Positions 52,808-61,617 of a stretch of DNA of 64,000 nucleotides are shown piece by piece. The stretch is from positions 36,956-100,955 of the forward strand of contig JAAEST010000020.1 of the NCBI GenBank assembly GCA_024229115.1, in the 5' to 3' direction. Below the pieces are notes generated by a model that saw nothing but the letters and a program-made list of their open reading frames with translations, was not told the origin of the DNA and searched no databases. This DNA comes from Oligoflexia bacterium. Lineage in GTDB: Bacteria; Bdellovibrionota; Bacteriovoracia; Bacteriovoracales; Bacteriovoracaceae. Made by a program: the position numbers and the translations under genes. How positions within the stretch are numbered: position 1 is the first letter of the stretch; the number at the start of each line of letters is the position of its first letter.

Positions 52808-52906
52808 TTATTCCCTCTTATGTAAAAGCCTTTATATGAACGATCAATTACAAGGTAACTTTCTAAGATCAAGATGTCTAATAAGGATAAGGCGTCAGAA
52901 AATTAG

Positions 52907-52945
52907 GCAAAAAAAAGCCGAAGTGGGTTAACTTCAGCTTTTTTA
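52907..52945. terminator. Bidirectional terminator downstream of tRNA-Phe
   Basis: AGCCGAAGT (52916-52924), loop GGGTTA and ACTTCAGCT (52931-52939) form a stem with one G-T pair. It has A-rich flank on one side and T-rich on the other, so it could end minus-strand tRNA-Phe transcripts and any plus-strand reading. Confidence 0.8.
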
Positions 52946-52958
52946 AATAAAAGAAAGA

Positions 52959-53034
52959 TGGTGCCCCGACGCGGATTCGAACCACGGACACAGGGATTTT
53001 CAGTCCCTTGCTCTACCAACTGAGCTATCGGGGC
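52959..53034 (-). tRNA. tRNA-Phe (GAA)
   Basis: The gene is 76 nt including an encoded CCA. The acceptor stem GCCCCGA pairs with TCGGGGC. The anticodon loop is CTGAAAA with anticodon GAA (plus-strand 52999-53001), U33 is present, and the T arm is GTGGTTCGAATCCGC. All arms pair normally. Confidence 0.98.
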
Positions 53035-53053
53035 GTCTTTTTTTCGAAGCTTT

Positions 53054-53082
53054 AAATTAATGGATTAACGTAAAATCGTCAA
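53054..53082 (-). promoter_or_regulatory. Promoter of tRNA-Phe
   Basis: On the minus strand there is TTGACG (53077-53082), a 17-bp spacer and TAATTT (53054-53059), about 20 nt upstream of the first tRNA base. The -35 is the same TTGACG seen at tRNA-Val, the CFI-box gene and the histidine-kinase operon. Confidence 0.6.
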
Positions 53083-53125
53083 TTTAAATCTCGAGTTTTT
53101 TTGTGAGATAGTTTATTGTTTGGTT

Positions 53126-53899
53126 ATGGAATTAAGAATTGAGAAGTATAAATTAAACTATTTAAATGAAGAAACTTTAGGATTTATGGTAGGTCCTGAA
53201 AGCCCTTCTAGTGCTACAAATGTCGCCATCTTTACACATGGCTTCACGAGTCACAAAGGCTCAATTTTAAACTGGGCCATTAGACTTGCAGAAGAAGGAA
53301 TGGCCTGTTTTATCTTTGACCAACCAGGTCATTATCTGGGTAACTTCTCTGAGGTTCACGACTTTGAAGAATACAAAATAGAGGTGCCTAAACTCTTTCA
53401 CCAGTCCTACGAGTTAGTGAAAAGTTACTATCAATTAAACGAAGATCATAAGCTTATCTATGGAGGGCACAGCCTTGGAGCTCTCATGGCCATCAAGGCC
53501 AGCGAGATTGAAATTGATAAAGAAGTAGAAAGAATAATTGCCGTAGGCTTTGGTCTCCCACCTGAAGGCGTTACCCATATCTTCAATACGAAATTCTATA
53601 AGAGTACTCTTAAAGTAAGAGCTCAATTAGTAAGTAAAGCAATTAGTCCTGAGGTGGTCTTTCCTTGGATTAAGGCCGAGAAAGTGGCCCTCGCAACTGA
53701 AGGTCAGCATGTCCACCTTATCTCTGGTGAGGATGATATGGTCGTTGGAAAAGAAGGAACTGAAGGTCTTAAGAAGATTCTTGAAACTAGAAATACTGTT
53801 ACGATCGAGAAGCCAACAAAACTTCCTCATCACCTTCCGGAAATGGCGGCACCTCACATTAAGAAATATCTAAAAGACGAAGGACTTCTTACAAATTAG
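53126..53899 (+). CDS. Alpha/beta hydrolase (serine hydrolase)
   Basis: The protein has 257 residues. FTHGFTSHKGS is the oxyanion strand, GGHSLGALMA the nucleophile elbow (Gly-x-Ser-x-Gly), DQPGHYLG the region after strand 4 and GEDDMVVGKEG the likely acid loop. The base His is in HHLPE. The substrate is unknown. The frame is open to a TTG 6 bp upstream, but ATG 53126 is chosen; it has TATTGT exactly 6 nt before it and no Shine-Dalgarno. The 3' end overlaps queG by 11 bp inside a perfect inverted repeat. Confidence 0.82.
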   Translation: MELRIEKYKLNYLNEETLGFMVGPESPSSATNVAIFTHGFTSHKGSILNWAIRLAEEGMACFIFDQPGHYLGNFSEVHDFEEYKIEVPKLFHQSYELVKSYYQLNEDHKLIYGGHSLGALMAIKASEIEIDKEVERIIAVGFGLPPEGVTHIFNTKFYKSTLKVRAQLVSKAISPEVVFPWIKAEKVALATEGQHVHLISGEDDMVVGKEGTEGLKKILETRNTVTIEKPTKLPHHLPEMAAPHIKKYLKDEGLLTN

Positions 53900-53908
53900 A
53901 AGAAGTCC
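53882..53908. terminator. Inverted repeat over the convergent hydrolase/queG stops
   Basis: GGACTTCTT (53882-53890), a 9-nt loop and AAGAAGTCC (53900-53908) form a perfect 9-bp stem covering both stop codons of the overlapping genes. It has no long T tract on either side. It may be a bidirectional, possibly Rho-assisted, transcription end. Confidence 0.4.
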
Positions 53909-54887
53909 AAAATTTAATATTCTTAATCATCCCTACTCTTCCCGTTCTTTCCACAGGTGTTCCTTTGAACATTTTAGTATAGGCCCGATTGGACATTGAT
54001 TCTAATTTTTCCAATATCTCTTCTTTACTTGGTCTTAAAAAGAAATCAATGAGTAAGTTTTCTTTCTCACTTGTCTCAACTCCCTTATCAAAAATTAAGC
54101 CTTGTCTGAAAATCCTTTTATTCCAAGGGCAAACATCTTGGCAGATATCACAACCAAAAATCTCACCATCTCCTTTTTCCATACCTAGAGGAGCAGGAGC
54201 ATCTTTAAAAAGTTCAATCGTATAAGTTGAAATACATTTCGCTGCCTCAATCGTTCTTGAATTTGGGCTTATGGCAAGAGTCGGGCAATCTGTTATACAG
54301 GCCTGACATTGACCACAGTGATCTTCATCGATATTTAATGTCGGCAAATCAAGTTTCTTATTAAAGAGAAGCGCTCCAATCATAAAGAAACTTCCCCACT
54401 GCTTAGAAATAAACATTGAGTTCTTACCAAACCACCCTAGCCCTGCTCTAAACGCCAAGTCTCTTTCTAGAATTGGTTGAGTATCTAAGCTTAACTTCGT
54501 TTCAATACCTGGGTGTTGTTTTTCAATCCCCTTTTTGACAACATTCAGCCGATCTCGAATGGCATAGTGATAATCTATCCCATGATAAGCAAAGAGATAA
54601 CTGGCTATTTTTAATCCATTACTTTCTTTTGAAGCATAGAAGTCTTCAATTCTTTTTTTGTCATCAAAGTAAGGAAAGATAAAAACAAGGGCTGATTCAA
54701 AGTCTGGATAATATTTCTTAAGTGATTCACGAAGGTCTTTTCTATGATCAGCGAGATAACCTAATGGCCCATGACCATTATTATCAACCCAGTCTTCATA
54801 ATGCTTCCAAGTGATAGGACGATCAGCTTCAGTATATCCCCACTGAGCAATTCCTAATTCTTGTAAATTGATCTCGGTGAAGTTCAT
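53889..54887 (-). CDS. queG: Epoxyqueuosine reductase
   Basis: The protein has 332 residues, full length. It carries the two [4Fe-4S] motifs of QueG, CGQCQACITDCP and CDICQDVCPWN, and the cobalamin-domain segments ERDLAFRAGLGWFGKNSM and RIFRQGL. QueG converts epoxyqueuosine to queuosine in tRNA, the last step of Q synthesis. It lies 15 bp downstream of the pyruvate kinase-ferredoxin gene on the same strand, presumably as part of that transcript, an odd pairing in which both products carry iron-sulfur clusters. The mannosyltransferase-like protein at 30.4-31.6 kb would act on its product. Confidence 0.97.
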   Translation of the reverse strand: MNFTEINLQELGIAQWGYTEADRPITWKHYEDWVDNNGHGPLGYLADHRKDLRESLKKYYPDFESALVFIFPYFDDKKRIEDFYASKESNGLKIASYLFAYHGIDYHYAIRDRLNVVKKGIEKQHPGIETKLSLDTQPILERDLAFRAGLGWFGKNSMFISKQWGSFFMIGALLFNKKLDLPTLNIDEDHCGQCQACITDCPTLAISPNSRTIEAAKCISTYTIELFKDAPAPLGMEKGDGEIFGCDICQDVCPWNKRIFRQGLIFDKGVETSEKENLLIDFFLRPSKEEILEKLESMSNRAYTKMFKGTPVERTGRVGMIKNIKFWTSSNL

Positions 54888-54902
54888 CGCATTAGAAAAA
54901 GA

Positions 54903-56579
54903 TTATGCCATAGGGATAATCTCAATCGCTCCAGTAGGACAAACACGAATACATTCATTATCCATAGTACATTCGCTAATTCTCTTTTCATTAATTGTCG
55001 TTCTATGATTTTCAGAATTAGGAACCCAAATATCATGAGGGCAAATGGCCACACAGTTTTGGCAACTAGCACAGATCGAAGTATCTAATAATATTTTCTT
55101 CTTTTCATCACTCGCTTCAATCAAAGTATCTTGACCACCAGGAACACTTGGAGCGTCCTTAATGATTTCAACTTTCACGGAATTTGAAGAACCTCTTGAA
55201 AAGAATCTCCCATCCCCTCTGGTAATCACAAGTTTATCACCATTCACAAGCTTTAGGTCTTGCTTCACTTTTTCTAAAACATCTGCATGAAAATTAAAAT
55301 CATCTTCATTATAGTTAAACAGCATATAAGGAGTGACTCCCCAATAGAGACAAAGCTTTCTTACTGTTTCAATTTTATTTGTTATCCCTAGAACTTCCGT
55401 CTTCGGTCTGAAGTGAGCAATCTTACGACATGAGTGCCCCGATTCTGTAACTGAAAGAATCTTCTTTGCTTCTACTTTTTCAGCAATCATAGAAGCTGCA
55501 ACCATAACTGATGAATTAATATTTGAAAGGTCCATATTTCTCAGTAATGGTCTTTCTTTAGGATCCTTCTCTGCTTCCTCAATGATTTTTGACATCATGG
55601 TAATCGTTTCAACAGGATATTTACCAGCAGCACTTTCACCAGATAGCATCACGGCATCAGTCCCATCCCAAATAGCATTAGCCACGTCAGAAGCTTCAGC
55701 TCTTGTCGGTGTCGGGTTTTCAGTCATGGACTCAAGCATTTGAGTAGCCGTAATAACTGGAATAGAAGATTCATTACAGGCCTTAATAATATGCTTTTGA
55801 ACGCTAGGAACTAAATGATTCCCTACTTCAACACCCATATCACCACGGGCAACCATAATCACATCAGTAACTTTCATAATCTCATCTAATTGATCAATGG
55901 CCTGAGGTTTTTCAATTTTAGAAATAATTGGAATATTCTTTTTTAGCTTATGAAGAAGGTACTTCACTTCTTCAACATCTTCTCTACGGCGAACAAAACT
56001 TAGTGCTACATAGTCCGCACCATTTTCAAGTCCAAAGAGAAGATCCTCTTTATCTTTCTCAGTAAAAGCAGGAGCTGAAACATCACAATCAGGAAGATTA
56101 ATCCCTTTATTAGATTTAAGTTTTCCACCAACAAGAATTTTGATTTTATAAACATCACGATCTCGTTCAATGGCTTCAGCCGTCATTAGACCGTCATCAA
56201 AGAGAATACGAGCTCCGTCATGACAATCATCAACTAGCTTGTCGTAAATTGTTGGGATAAAGCAGTCTTTATATTCAGGATACTTTTCAAGATCTTTTGT
56301 TTGTCCGATTACCCATTCACTTCCAGGCTTGAGTTCAAGTGGCTTATCGACTTTATCAACTCGAATCTTTGGACCTTGAAGATCAATAAGAACGGCGACT
56401 TCTTGAGACACATTCTTAGAAGCTTCACGAATATTTTTTATTAATTGGGCATGAGACTCGTGAGTTCCGTGACTCATATTCACTCTGGCCACATTCATTC
56501 CGGCCTTAATGAGCTCTCCAATTTTATCTACTGTATTTGATGACGGCCCAAGGGTCGCAACAATCTTTGCTCTACGCAT
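54903..56579 (-). CDS. pyk: Pyruvate kinase fused to a C-terminal [4Fe-4S] ferredoxin domain
   Basis: The protein has 558 residues. Residues 1-475 are a complete pyruvate kinase: VATLGPSS, VNMSHGTHESH, ISKIEKPQAIDQLDEIM, ARGDMGVEVG, TATQMLESM and WDGTDAVMLSGESAAGKYPV. The regular C-terminal domain ends near VKVEII. After a linker (about 476-497), residues 498-558 are a ferredoxin: CASCQNCVAICP (Cys503, 506, 509, 513) and CTMDNECIRVCP (Cys537, Asp540, Cys543, Cys547). In the second motif Asp replaces the second Cys, as in Pyrococcus furiosus ferredoxin. The frame is unbroken from kinase to Fd. AGGAG precedes the ATG. The fusion is unusual for pyruvate kinase. Confidence 0.93.
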   Translation of the reverse strand: MRRAKIVATLGPSSNTVDKIGELIKAGMNVARVNMSHGTHESHAQLIKNIREASKNVSQEVAVLIDLQGPKIRVDKVDKPLELKPGSEWVIGQTKDLEKYPEYKDCFIPTIYDKLVDDCHDGARILFDDGLMTAEAIERDRDVYKIKILVGGKLKSNKGINLPDCDVSAPAFTEKDKEDLLFGLENGADYVALSFVRRREDVEEVKYLLHKLKKNIPIISKIEKPQAIDQLDEIMKVTDVIMVARGDMGVEVGNHLVPSVQKHIIKACNESSIPVITATQMLESMTENPTPTRAEASDVANAIWDGTDAVMLSGESAAGKYPVETITMMSKIIEEAEKDPKERPLLRNMDLSNINSSVMVAASMIAEKVEAKKILSVTESGHSCRKIAHFRPKTEVLGITNKIETVRKLCLYWGVTPYMLFNYNEDDFNFHADVLEKVKQDLKLVNGDKLVITRGDGRFFSRGSSNSVKVEIIKDAPSVPGGQDTLIEASDEKKKILLDTSICASCQNCVAICPHDIWVPNSENHRTTINEKRISECTMDNECIRVCPTGAIEIIPMA

Positions 56580-56651
56580 CGTAAACTCCTAATAATGAGT
56601 AATTACGATAGCAAAAAGAATCTTTATTTGAAAATCAGGATTTAACTAAGA

Positions 56652-58583
56652 TTATGAGTTTTTACGAGTTTCTTTGATCATATTGGCCTTCATATTGTCC
56701 TGACGAAGCTTTTCCATCTTGAGCTCGTATTGATTTCTGATCGCATCTTTCTCCATCTTACTCTTCTCTACTAAACGACGATATTCTTCTTTCAGCATAT
56801 CTGTCTGTAACTTAAGAGTTCTACTAGATTCTTGACGCTCTCTATCAATCTGTGACTCATAGCGCTCTGTCAATTTCGCAACTTGAACATCATTATGATT
56901 TTTCGTTTTTGAAATCTTTCTATCAAATTCGGCTTTGTATGACTGAAGAGTTTTTTCAAACTCTCTTTGTTTCATTTTTAATTCACGATCCATTGAACGA
57001 CGATCTTCAAGTCTATTCTCATGAGAAAGAACTTTAATTTCCTCAATTTCTTTGGCCATCTTCTTCTTAAGGTTTGCTAAGCGAGTCTCATAGGCCTCTT
57101 CAGTTCTCTTAAGATTATTCTGCTCAAAAGCAACTTGCTTTTGAAGACTGTCTTCTTTTCTTGCAAAACGCATATTCATATCGTCTTTCAACTCTTCCAT
57201 TTCATTATGCGTATCACGTTTTACTTTTTGGAAGTATTTAGTCTGCTCTTTTGCATAAGACTCTTTGAGATTCTCAACGTTTTCCATATTCTTATCGTTG
57301 ATAATATTCATTTGTCTTTGATATTCAACTTTCTTTTCATCAAGAGCATTCTTTAAAGTTTGCCTAGATTCCACTGATTGCTCTTCGTTTTGTCTTTCAA
57401 GATTAGCAATCTTTCTCGAAGTATGTTCTCTAAACTTATCGACTCTTTCTTTCATTCCACCAATTTCAATCTGTCTTAGCTCACGCATCTCAGAGTCTTT
57501 CTGAGCAAGCTCTTTAGACTTAATGATTTCATTCTTCTTAACTTCATCTTGGTGATCAGAAGCAATTCTTTCATTGTTGAATTGGTTATTATAATTAAGC
57601 TGCTGCATTTCATCTCTAAGAGTCTTAATACGATTCTCGTATGTTTCGGCCTGTCTTTCGAGACCACTTACAACCTTAGTACCAGCACCTTCATTAAGAA
57701 GTTTATTTGTTTGTCTTTCTAGAGAGATTCTATCGTTAGCGAAATCTTTCTCTAACATTCTCTTCTCTGCTTGATTCTCTCTATTTAAGCTTGAGAGTGC
57801 AGAAATATTTCTTTCTTGAATATTCTGTGTAAGATCAGCAAAGTTCTTTCTCATCACCTCTTGCTCATTATTCTTATTAGCCAGCATATTTTCCATTCTA
57901 TTGGTGTGGTGATTATTTGTTTGGCGTAACTCTTGGTCTTGAGCACTTCTTAGCGTCTCAATTTGTAATTGGTGAGCACTATTGGCCTTATTTCGAGCAA
58001 TATTGGCATCTTGAACCAATTGTTGTTTTTCAGATGAGTGTCTTGAAAGAAGTCTCTTCTTTTCAAAATTAGCTTGATCACGAGAATCATTCATTGATCT
58101 CGTTGCTTGTTTAGTAACATCAGAAACTTTTGTATTAAAGTCCTTCTCTCTAGCTGTTAAACCCTCTTCATATCTTTCTTGAGTATTCTCTTTAAAGAGA
58201 TTATGGAGCTTATCCTTTTCGATAGCCGCTGTATCAAATGACTTCTTGATAGCATCAAGCTTTGTATTATATTCAGTCATTTGGTTTTTACGATCATGAG
58301 CGAACTTCTCTTTCTCTTCCTGCATACCTTTGTTGTAGCGGTCAGTTCGAGTTTTTAGTTCGTCTTTGAGGGACTTATCATATCTTTTGAGATTTTCTTC
58401 AACGCGATCTTCGATTTCCATCTTTTTCGCGATGTAATTCTTTTGTTGATTATCTGTTTTTTGGGCATGGAGGTCTTCTAGACGTTCAACGTCCTTACGA
58501 TAATTCTCACGTAATTCATTCTTACTTTCATTGTAATTATTACGAGATTCAGCAAGTCTTTTTGAATAATCGTTGATTTCCAT
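56652..58583 (-). CDS. Large cytoplasmic coiled-coil protein
   Basis: The protein has 643 residues, almost all predicted heptad-type coiled coil with dense Glu, Lys, Arg, Gln and Asn. It has few Pro residues and no signal peptide, membrane segment or enzymatic motif. Segments such as RTEEAYETRLANLKKKMAKE and KRMLEKDFANDRISLERQ recur in style over the whole length, broken by a short Gly-containing hinge (NEGAGTKVVSG, about residues 300-312). It could be a filament or scaffold protein like intermediate-filament-style cytoskeletal elements, but no family is recognised. It ends in RKNS. It lies upstream of the pyk-Fd gene on the same strand, 72 bp away. An AGGAAGG far (13 nt) from the ATG is the only ribosome-binding candidate. 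Confidence 0.75.
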   Translation of the reverse strand: MEINDYSKRLAESRNNYNESKNELRENYRKDVERLEDLHAQKTDNQQKNYIAKKMEIEDRVEENLKRYDKSLKDELKTRTDRYNKGMQEEKEKFAHDRKNQMTEYNTKLDAIKKSFDTAAIEKDKLHNLFKENTQERYEEGLTAREKDFNTKVSDVTKQATRSMNDSRDQANFEKKRLLSRHSSEKQQLVQDANIARNKANSAHQLQIETLRSAQDQELRQTNNHHTNRMENMLANKNNEQEVMRKNFADLTQNIQERNISALSSLNRENQAEKRMLEKDFANDRISLERQTNKLLNEGAGTKVVSGLERQAETYENRIKTLRDEMQQLNYNNQFNNERIASDHQDEVKKNEIIKSKELAQKDSEMRELRQIEIGGMKERVDKFREHTSRKIANLERQNEEQSVESRQTLKNALDEKKVEYQRQMNIINDKNMENVENLKESYAKEQTKYFQKVKRDTHNEMEELKDDMNMRFARKEDSLQKQVAFEQNNLKRTEEAYETRLANLKKKMAKEIEEIKVLSHENRLEDRRSMDRELKMKQREFEKTLQSYKAEFDRKISKTKNHNDVQVAKLTERYESQIDRERQESSRTLKLQTDMLKEEYRRLVEKSKMEKDAIRNQYELKMEKLRQDNMKANMIKETRKNS

Positions 58584-58661
58584 TGAGTAAAAACCTTCCT
58601 AGTTTTAACTATAGTAGACGCCAAGGCCTTCTACCTACCCTACCATTATACACCACAGGGC

Positions 58662-58700
58662 AAAAAAAAAGGCCGGTGGAAAGATTTACCACTGGCCTTC
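58662..58700 (-). terminator. Intrinsic terminator of the thiol-disulfide lipoprotein gene
   Basis: On the minus strand AAGGCCAGTGG and CCACCGGCCTT form a long stem with one mismatch, followed by a run of nine T. It separates this gene from the coiled-coil gene. Confidence 0.92.
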
Positions 58701-58731
58701 TATTAATCATTATTTAGAGTACTTAATTAAA

Positions 58732-59787
58732 CTACTTGGCTAATTCCTCATCGATAATTTCACTAAAGAAATCAACTGGTTGGGCTCCAGTAACCATTTT
58801 TCCATTCACAAAGAATGTTGGAGTCGACTTAACAGAAACACTCTTTCCATCTTCCATATCTTTTCCAACTTTTGCTGCAAATTTACCGCTGTTTAGGCAA
58901 TCAGCAAATTTCTTCATATCAAGTTTCCCTTTCTTTGCCATATCAAGAAGGCCTTCTTTGTTTAGCCTATCTTGATTTGCAAACATTTCATCATGCATAA
59001 ACCAAAAAGCTTTTTCATTCTGATCAAAAGCACACATTCCTGCTTCTGCTGCTTTTTGAGCATGGTTATGAAATGGAAGTGGAAAGTTTTTAAAAGCAAA
59101 GTTAACTTTCTTTCCATATTTCTTCTTAAGTTCTTTGATAACTTCAGCACCCTTCTTACAGAATGGACATTGGAAATCACTAAACTCAACAATTGTTACC
59201 TTCGCATTCTTATTACCTAGAATTGGAGCCCCTTGAATATTTACGTCAAAGACTGGAGCTTTAGGTTTAGCTAGATAAATTTCCACAGGGTTTTTCTTCA
59301 TTTGCTTAGCAAGCCAAACATCAACAGCTTTCTTCTTCTCTTCTTTAAGAAGGTGATCTTTAATTCTTCCCATAAGAGCATCGTTAAGACTTTCTGGTGG
59401 AATATTATTCTTCTTCGCAAAATCCTTTGCTTGCTGATCAGAAACTTTTACTCCTCCAGCAATATACTTCTCAAGATACTTATCATTACTCATCCCTTTA
59501 TACTTAGGATCAGCTTCCATAAACCTTTTAAGAACAATCGCCTTCAGTTTATTAAATTTCAGATTATATAGGGCCAGTTCTGCTTCATAGATTTTATCTT
59601 CAATTCCTTTGGCCATCTCATCATAAGTAAGTTCTTTTCCCAGAACTTTGGCCACTGCTGTATTATTGGGAGCAGCTTTAAATACAAATTGAGGTTTAGA
59701 TTCAGCTTTCTTAGTACAACTTATAAAGGCAGTTGGTACTAAAATAAGAGCACTAACAAGTGTTAAAATAGACGAACGAAGTTTCAT
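58732..59787 (-). CDS. Lipoprotein with SurA-like N-terminal region and DsbA-type thioredoxin domain
   Basis: The protein has 351 residues. The signal ends FISC, with Cys24 the probable lipidation site. About 40-165 is a Lys/Glu-rich helical region with SurA-like pattern (VAKVLGKELTYDEMAKGIED). From about 192 a thioredoxin-fold domain has VTIVEFSDFQCPFCKKG (CPFC, 207-210) and KSTPTFFVNG (cis-Pro). It would be an envelope-attached thiol oxidoreductase, for disulfide formation or isomerisation in exported proteins. AGGAGACTCACAGG before the ATG supplies the ribosome binding site. The ABC exporter genes lie 43 bp upstream on the same strand. Confidence 0.88.
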   Translation of the reverse strand: MKLRSSILTLVSALILVPTAFISCTKKAESKPQFVFKAAPNNTAVAKVLGKELTYDEMAKGIEDKIYEAELALYNLKFNKLKAIVLKRFMEADPKYKGMSNDKYLEKYIAGGVKVSDQQAKDFAKKNNIPPESLNDALMGRIKDHLLKEEKKKAVDVWLAKQMKKNPVEIYLAKPKAPVFDVNIQGAPILGNKNAKVTIVEFSDFQCPFCKKGAEVIKELKKKYGKKVNFAFKNFPLPFHNHAQKAAEAGMCAFDQNEKAFWFMHDEMFANQDRLNKEGLLDMAKKGKLDMKKFADCLNSGKFAAKVGKDMEDGKSVSVKSTPTFFVNGKMVTGAQPVDFFSEIIDEELAK

Positions 59788-59829
59788 CCTGTGAGTCTCC
59801 TTCCTTGAGATTTATAAAATACTTGGAAA

Positions 59830-61617
59830 TTATACTACTGAATGACCTAACTCTGCTAGAAATTCTTGGTAGACAACACAACGCCCCATCAGATCACTAT
59901 GCTGACCACGATCAATGACCTTCCCATCCTCCATCACAAGGATTGTGTCACTTTCAATAACTGTTTCCAGTCTATGGGCCACGATAAAGGTTAGACTTTG
60001 ATTTTGAACTAACAGTACAAGCTCACGTAATGCAAGCTCCAACTCCCCATCTAATCCACTACTAATTTCATCAAAGAGAATCACTGGCTTTTTAAGATAG
60101 CAAGCTCTCACTCCTGCAAGCAGTTGCTTCTGCCCCATAGAAAGATTTTTTTGATTAAGAATATCTTCCGGCTTCACACCCCAAGTTGTGAAGTATGGTA
60201 TTTTTTCGACAATCCAATTCCAAAATTCATTGAATTTCTCATCACACTCTTCTTCACCCATCGTAATATTAAATTTAAGGCTTTCGCTAAAAATATGACT
60301 ATCTTGAGAAACAATTCCTACTTGCTCACGATAACTAATAACAGAATCGAGAGAATCACCTGGAAAAAGAATTTTATCACCACTCGTATCTGTCAGAGTG
60401 ATTTTTGCATCTTGAGAAATAATATTTCCGGCAATAATATTAAGAAGCGTAGATTTCCCACTACCACTTAAGCCGACTACTCCAAAAAGCTCTCCCTTGT
60501 GAGCTTCGAAATGAATATCCTTAATCGCAAACTGAGACTCTTGCTCATTTCTCTTCGGATATTTAAAAGTATCAATATCAACATTCATTTGATGAAACTC
60601 TTTTGTTCCACCTGACTTACGGTTCTCAGAAGACCAACTTTCATCAAGATGCCCAAGAAACTCATCAATTCTAAACAGTCCAGAATAGGCCCTTTGAATA
60701 TTCGCAATTTTACTACTTACATCTTTGACAGGAGTAATACTTCTTTGAAGAAGGTCTACAATAGCAAAAATAATGGCTGCTTCAGTAATCTTTGAATAAG
60801 GAAGAATGAAGACAACAAGGGCCAAGAAGATTGGGTAAAGACTTTCTGCAATTGAGTAATAAGTAGCATCCCAAATATTAGACTTTAAAATTTTATCTAA
60901 GAACTCATCAAAGGTCTTCTCACCTTTCTTAGAAGCATAGTTGAAATGATTATTATAATAAGTCTCATTAACTCCCCCTACAACATTGGCTAACGTTCGA
61001 GACATATCTCCTCGTGCTTGGCGAACACTTAAGAAAATTTTTCTCATATACTTAGAACCAAAAACAAGAGCTATACATGCAATCACTTCCGAAATAGAAA
61101 TAATTACTCCCGATGTTGTATTCAAAGAAATAAAACTTACCAAACAACTAATCACAAAGAAGATATCAATGAGAATACCAAAGGTCCCCGAAGTCATTAA
61201 CTCTCGCAAACTTTCAGTATCGCTCATAATACGAGCAATAACTTCTCCTTGAGGGAATTTATCATTATTATTTTCTGTTTCAGTTTGAACCTCATAAGCA
61301 TGAAGCCATCGTGAATAACAAAGAGTTCTCACATTTTGCATCAGCCTTACCATATAAGTACTGACGGTGATTTGATAAACGACACGATTGAGATAAACAC
61401 CAACAAAAATGGCACCAAGAATTTTCAAAGTTTCAAAGAACTTTGCTTCTACCTCATAATGACGAGAAAGATTGGCAATTTGTTCAGGTACAAACAATCC
61501 AAGTGCACTTGAAATTATCAAGCAGATAAAAATCAGTGCTAAAAAAAGATGACCACCTTCAAAGAGAAAGTAGTTATACCATTTGGTTTTGGAAGTACTC
61601 ATACGTCTTAGTTCCAT
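59830..61617 (-). CDS. ABC exporter subunit with complete ATPase site
   Basis: The protein has 595 residues: an exporter-type transmembrane domain with six helices (1-330), then an ATPase domain. Motifs are GVVGLSGSGKSTLLN (Walker A), the Q-loop GIVSQDSHIF, LSMGQKQLLAG (signature, LSMGQ) and PVILFDEISSGLDG (Walker B with catalytic Glu), with AHRL in the switch. It should form a heterodimer with the next gene product, whose site is degenerate. The start is uncertain between 61617 and Met6 (61602); both lie inside the neighbour's last 44 bp. The exported substrate is unknown. Confidence 0.88.
   Translation of the reverse strand: MELRRMSTSKTKWYNYFLFEGGHLFLALIFICLIISSALGLFVPEQIANLSRHYEVEAKFFETLKILGAIFVGVYLNRVVYQITVSTYMVRLMQNVRTLCYSRWLHAYEVQTETENNNDKFPQGEVIARIMSDTESLRELMTSGTFGILIDIFFVISCLVSFISLNTTSGVIISISEVIACIALVFGSKYMRKIFLSVRQARGDMSRTLANVVGGVNETYYNNHFNYASKKGEKTFDEFLDKILKSNIWDATYYSIAESLYPIFLALVVFILPYSKITEAAIIFAIVDLLQRSITPVKDVSSKIANIQRAYSGLFRIDEFLGHLDESWSSENRKSGGTKEFHQMNVDIDTFKYPKRNEQESQFAIKDIHFEAHKGELFGVVGLSGSGKSTLLNIIAGNIISQDAKITLTDTSGDKILFPGDSLDSVISYREQVGIVSQDSHIFSESLKFNITMGEEECDEKFNEFWNWIVEKIPYFTTWGVKPEDILNQKNLSMGQKQLLAGVRACYLKKPVILFDEISSGLDGELELALRELVLLVQNQSLTFIVAHRLETVIESDTILVMEDGKVIDRGQHSDLMGRCVVYQEFLAELGHSVV

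Noticed and set aside
54903..55100. Ferredoxin tail of pyruvate kinase as a sequencing frameshift joining two genes
   Set aside because: No start codon with ribosome binding site and no frame change is seen at the linker; the domain reads on in one frame. It remains the main alternative to test.
57135..57356. Hydrophobic plus-strand frame opposite the coiled-coil gene
   Set aside because: Complement of Lys/Glu-rich codons gives Phe/Leu-rich frames; a composition artefact.
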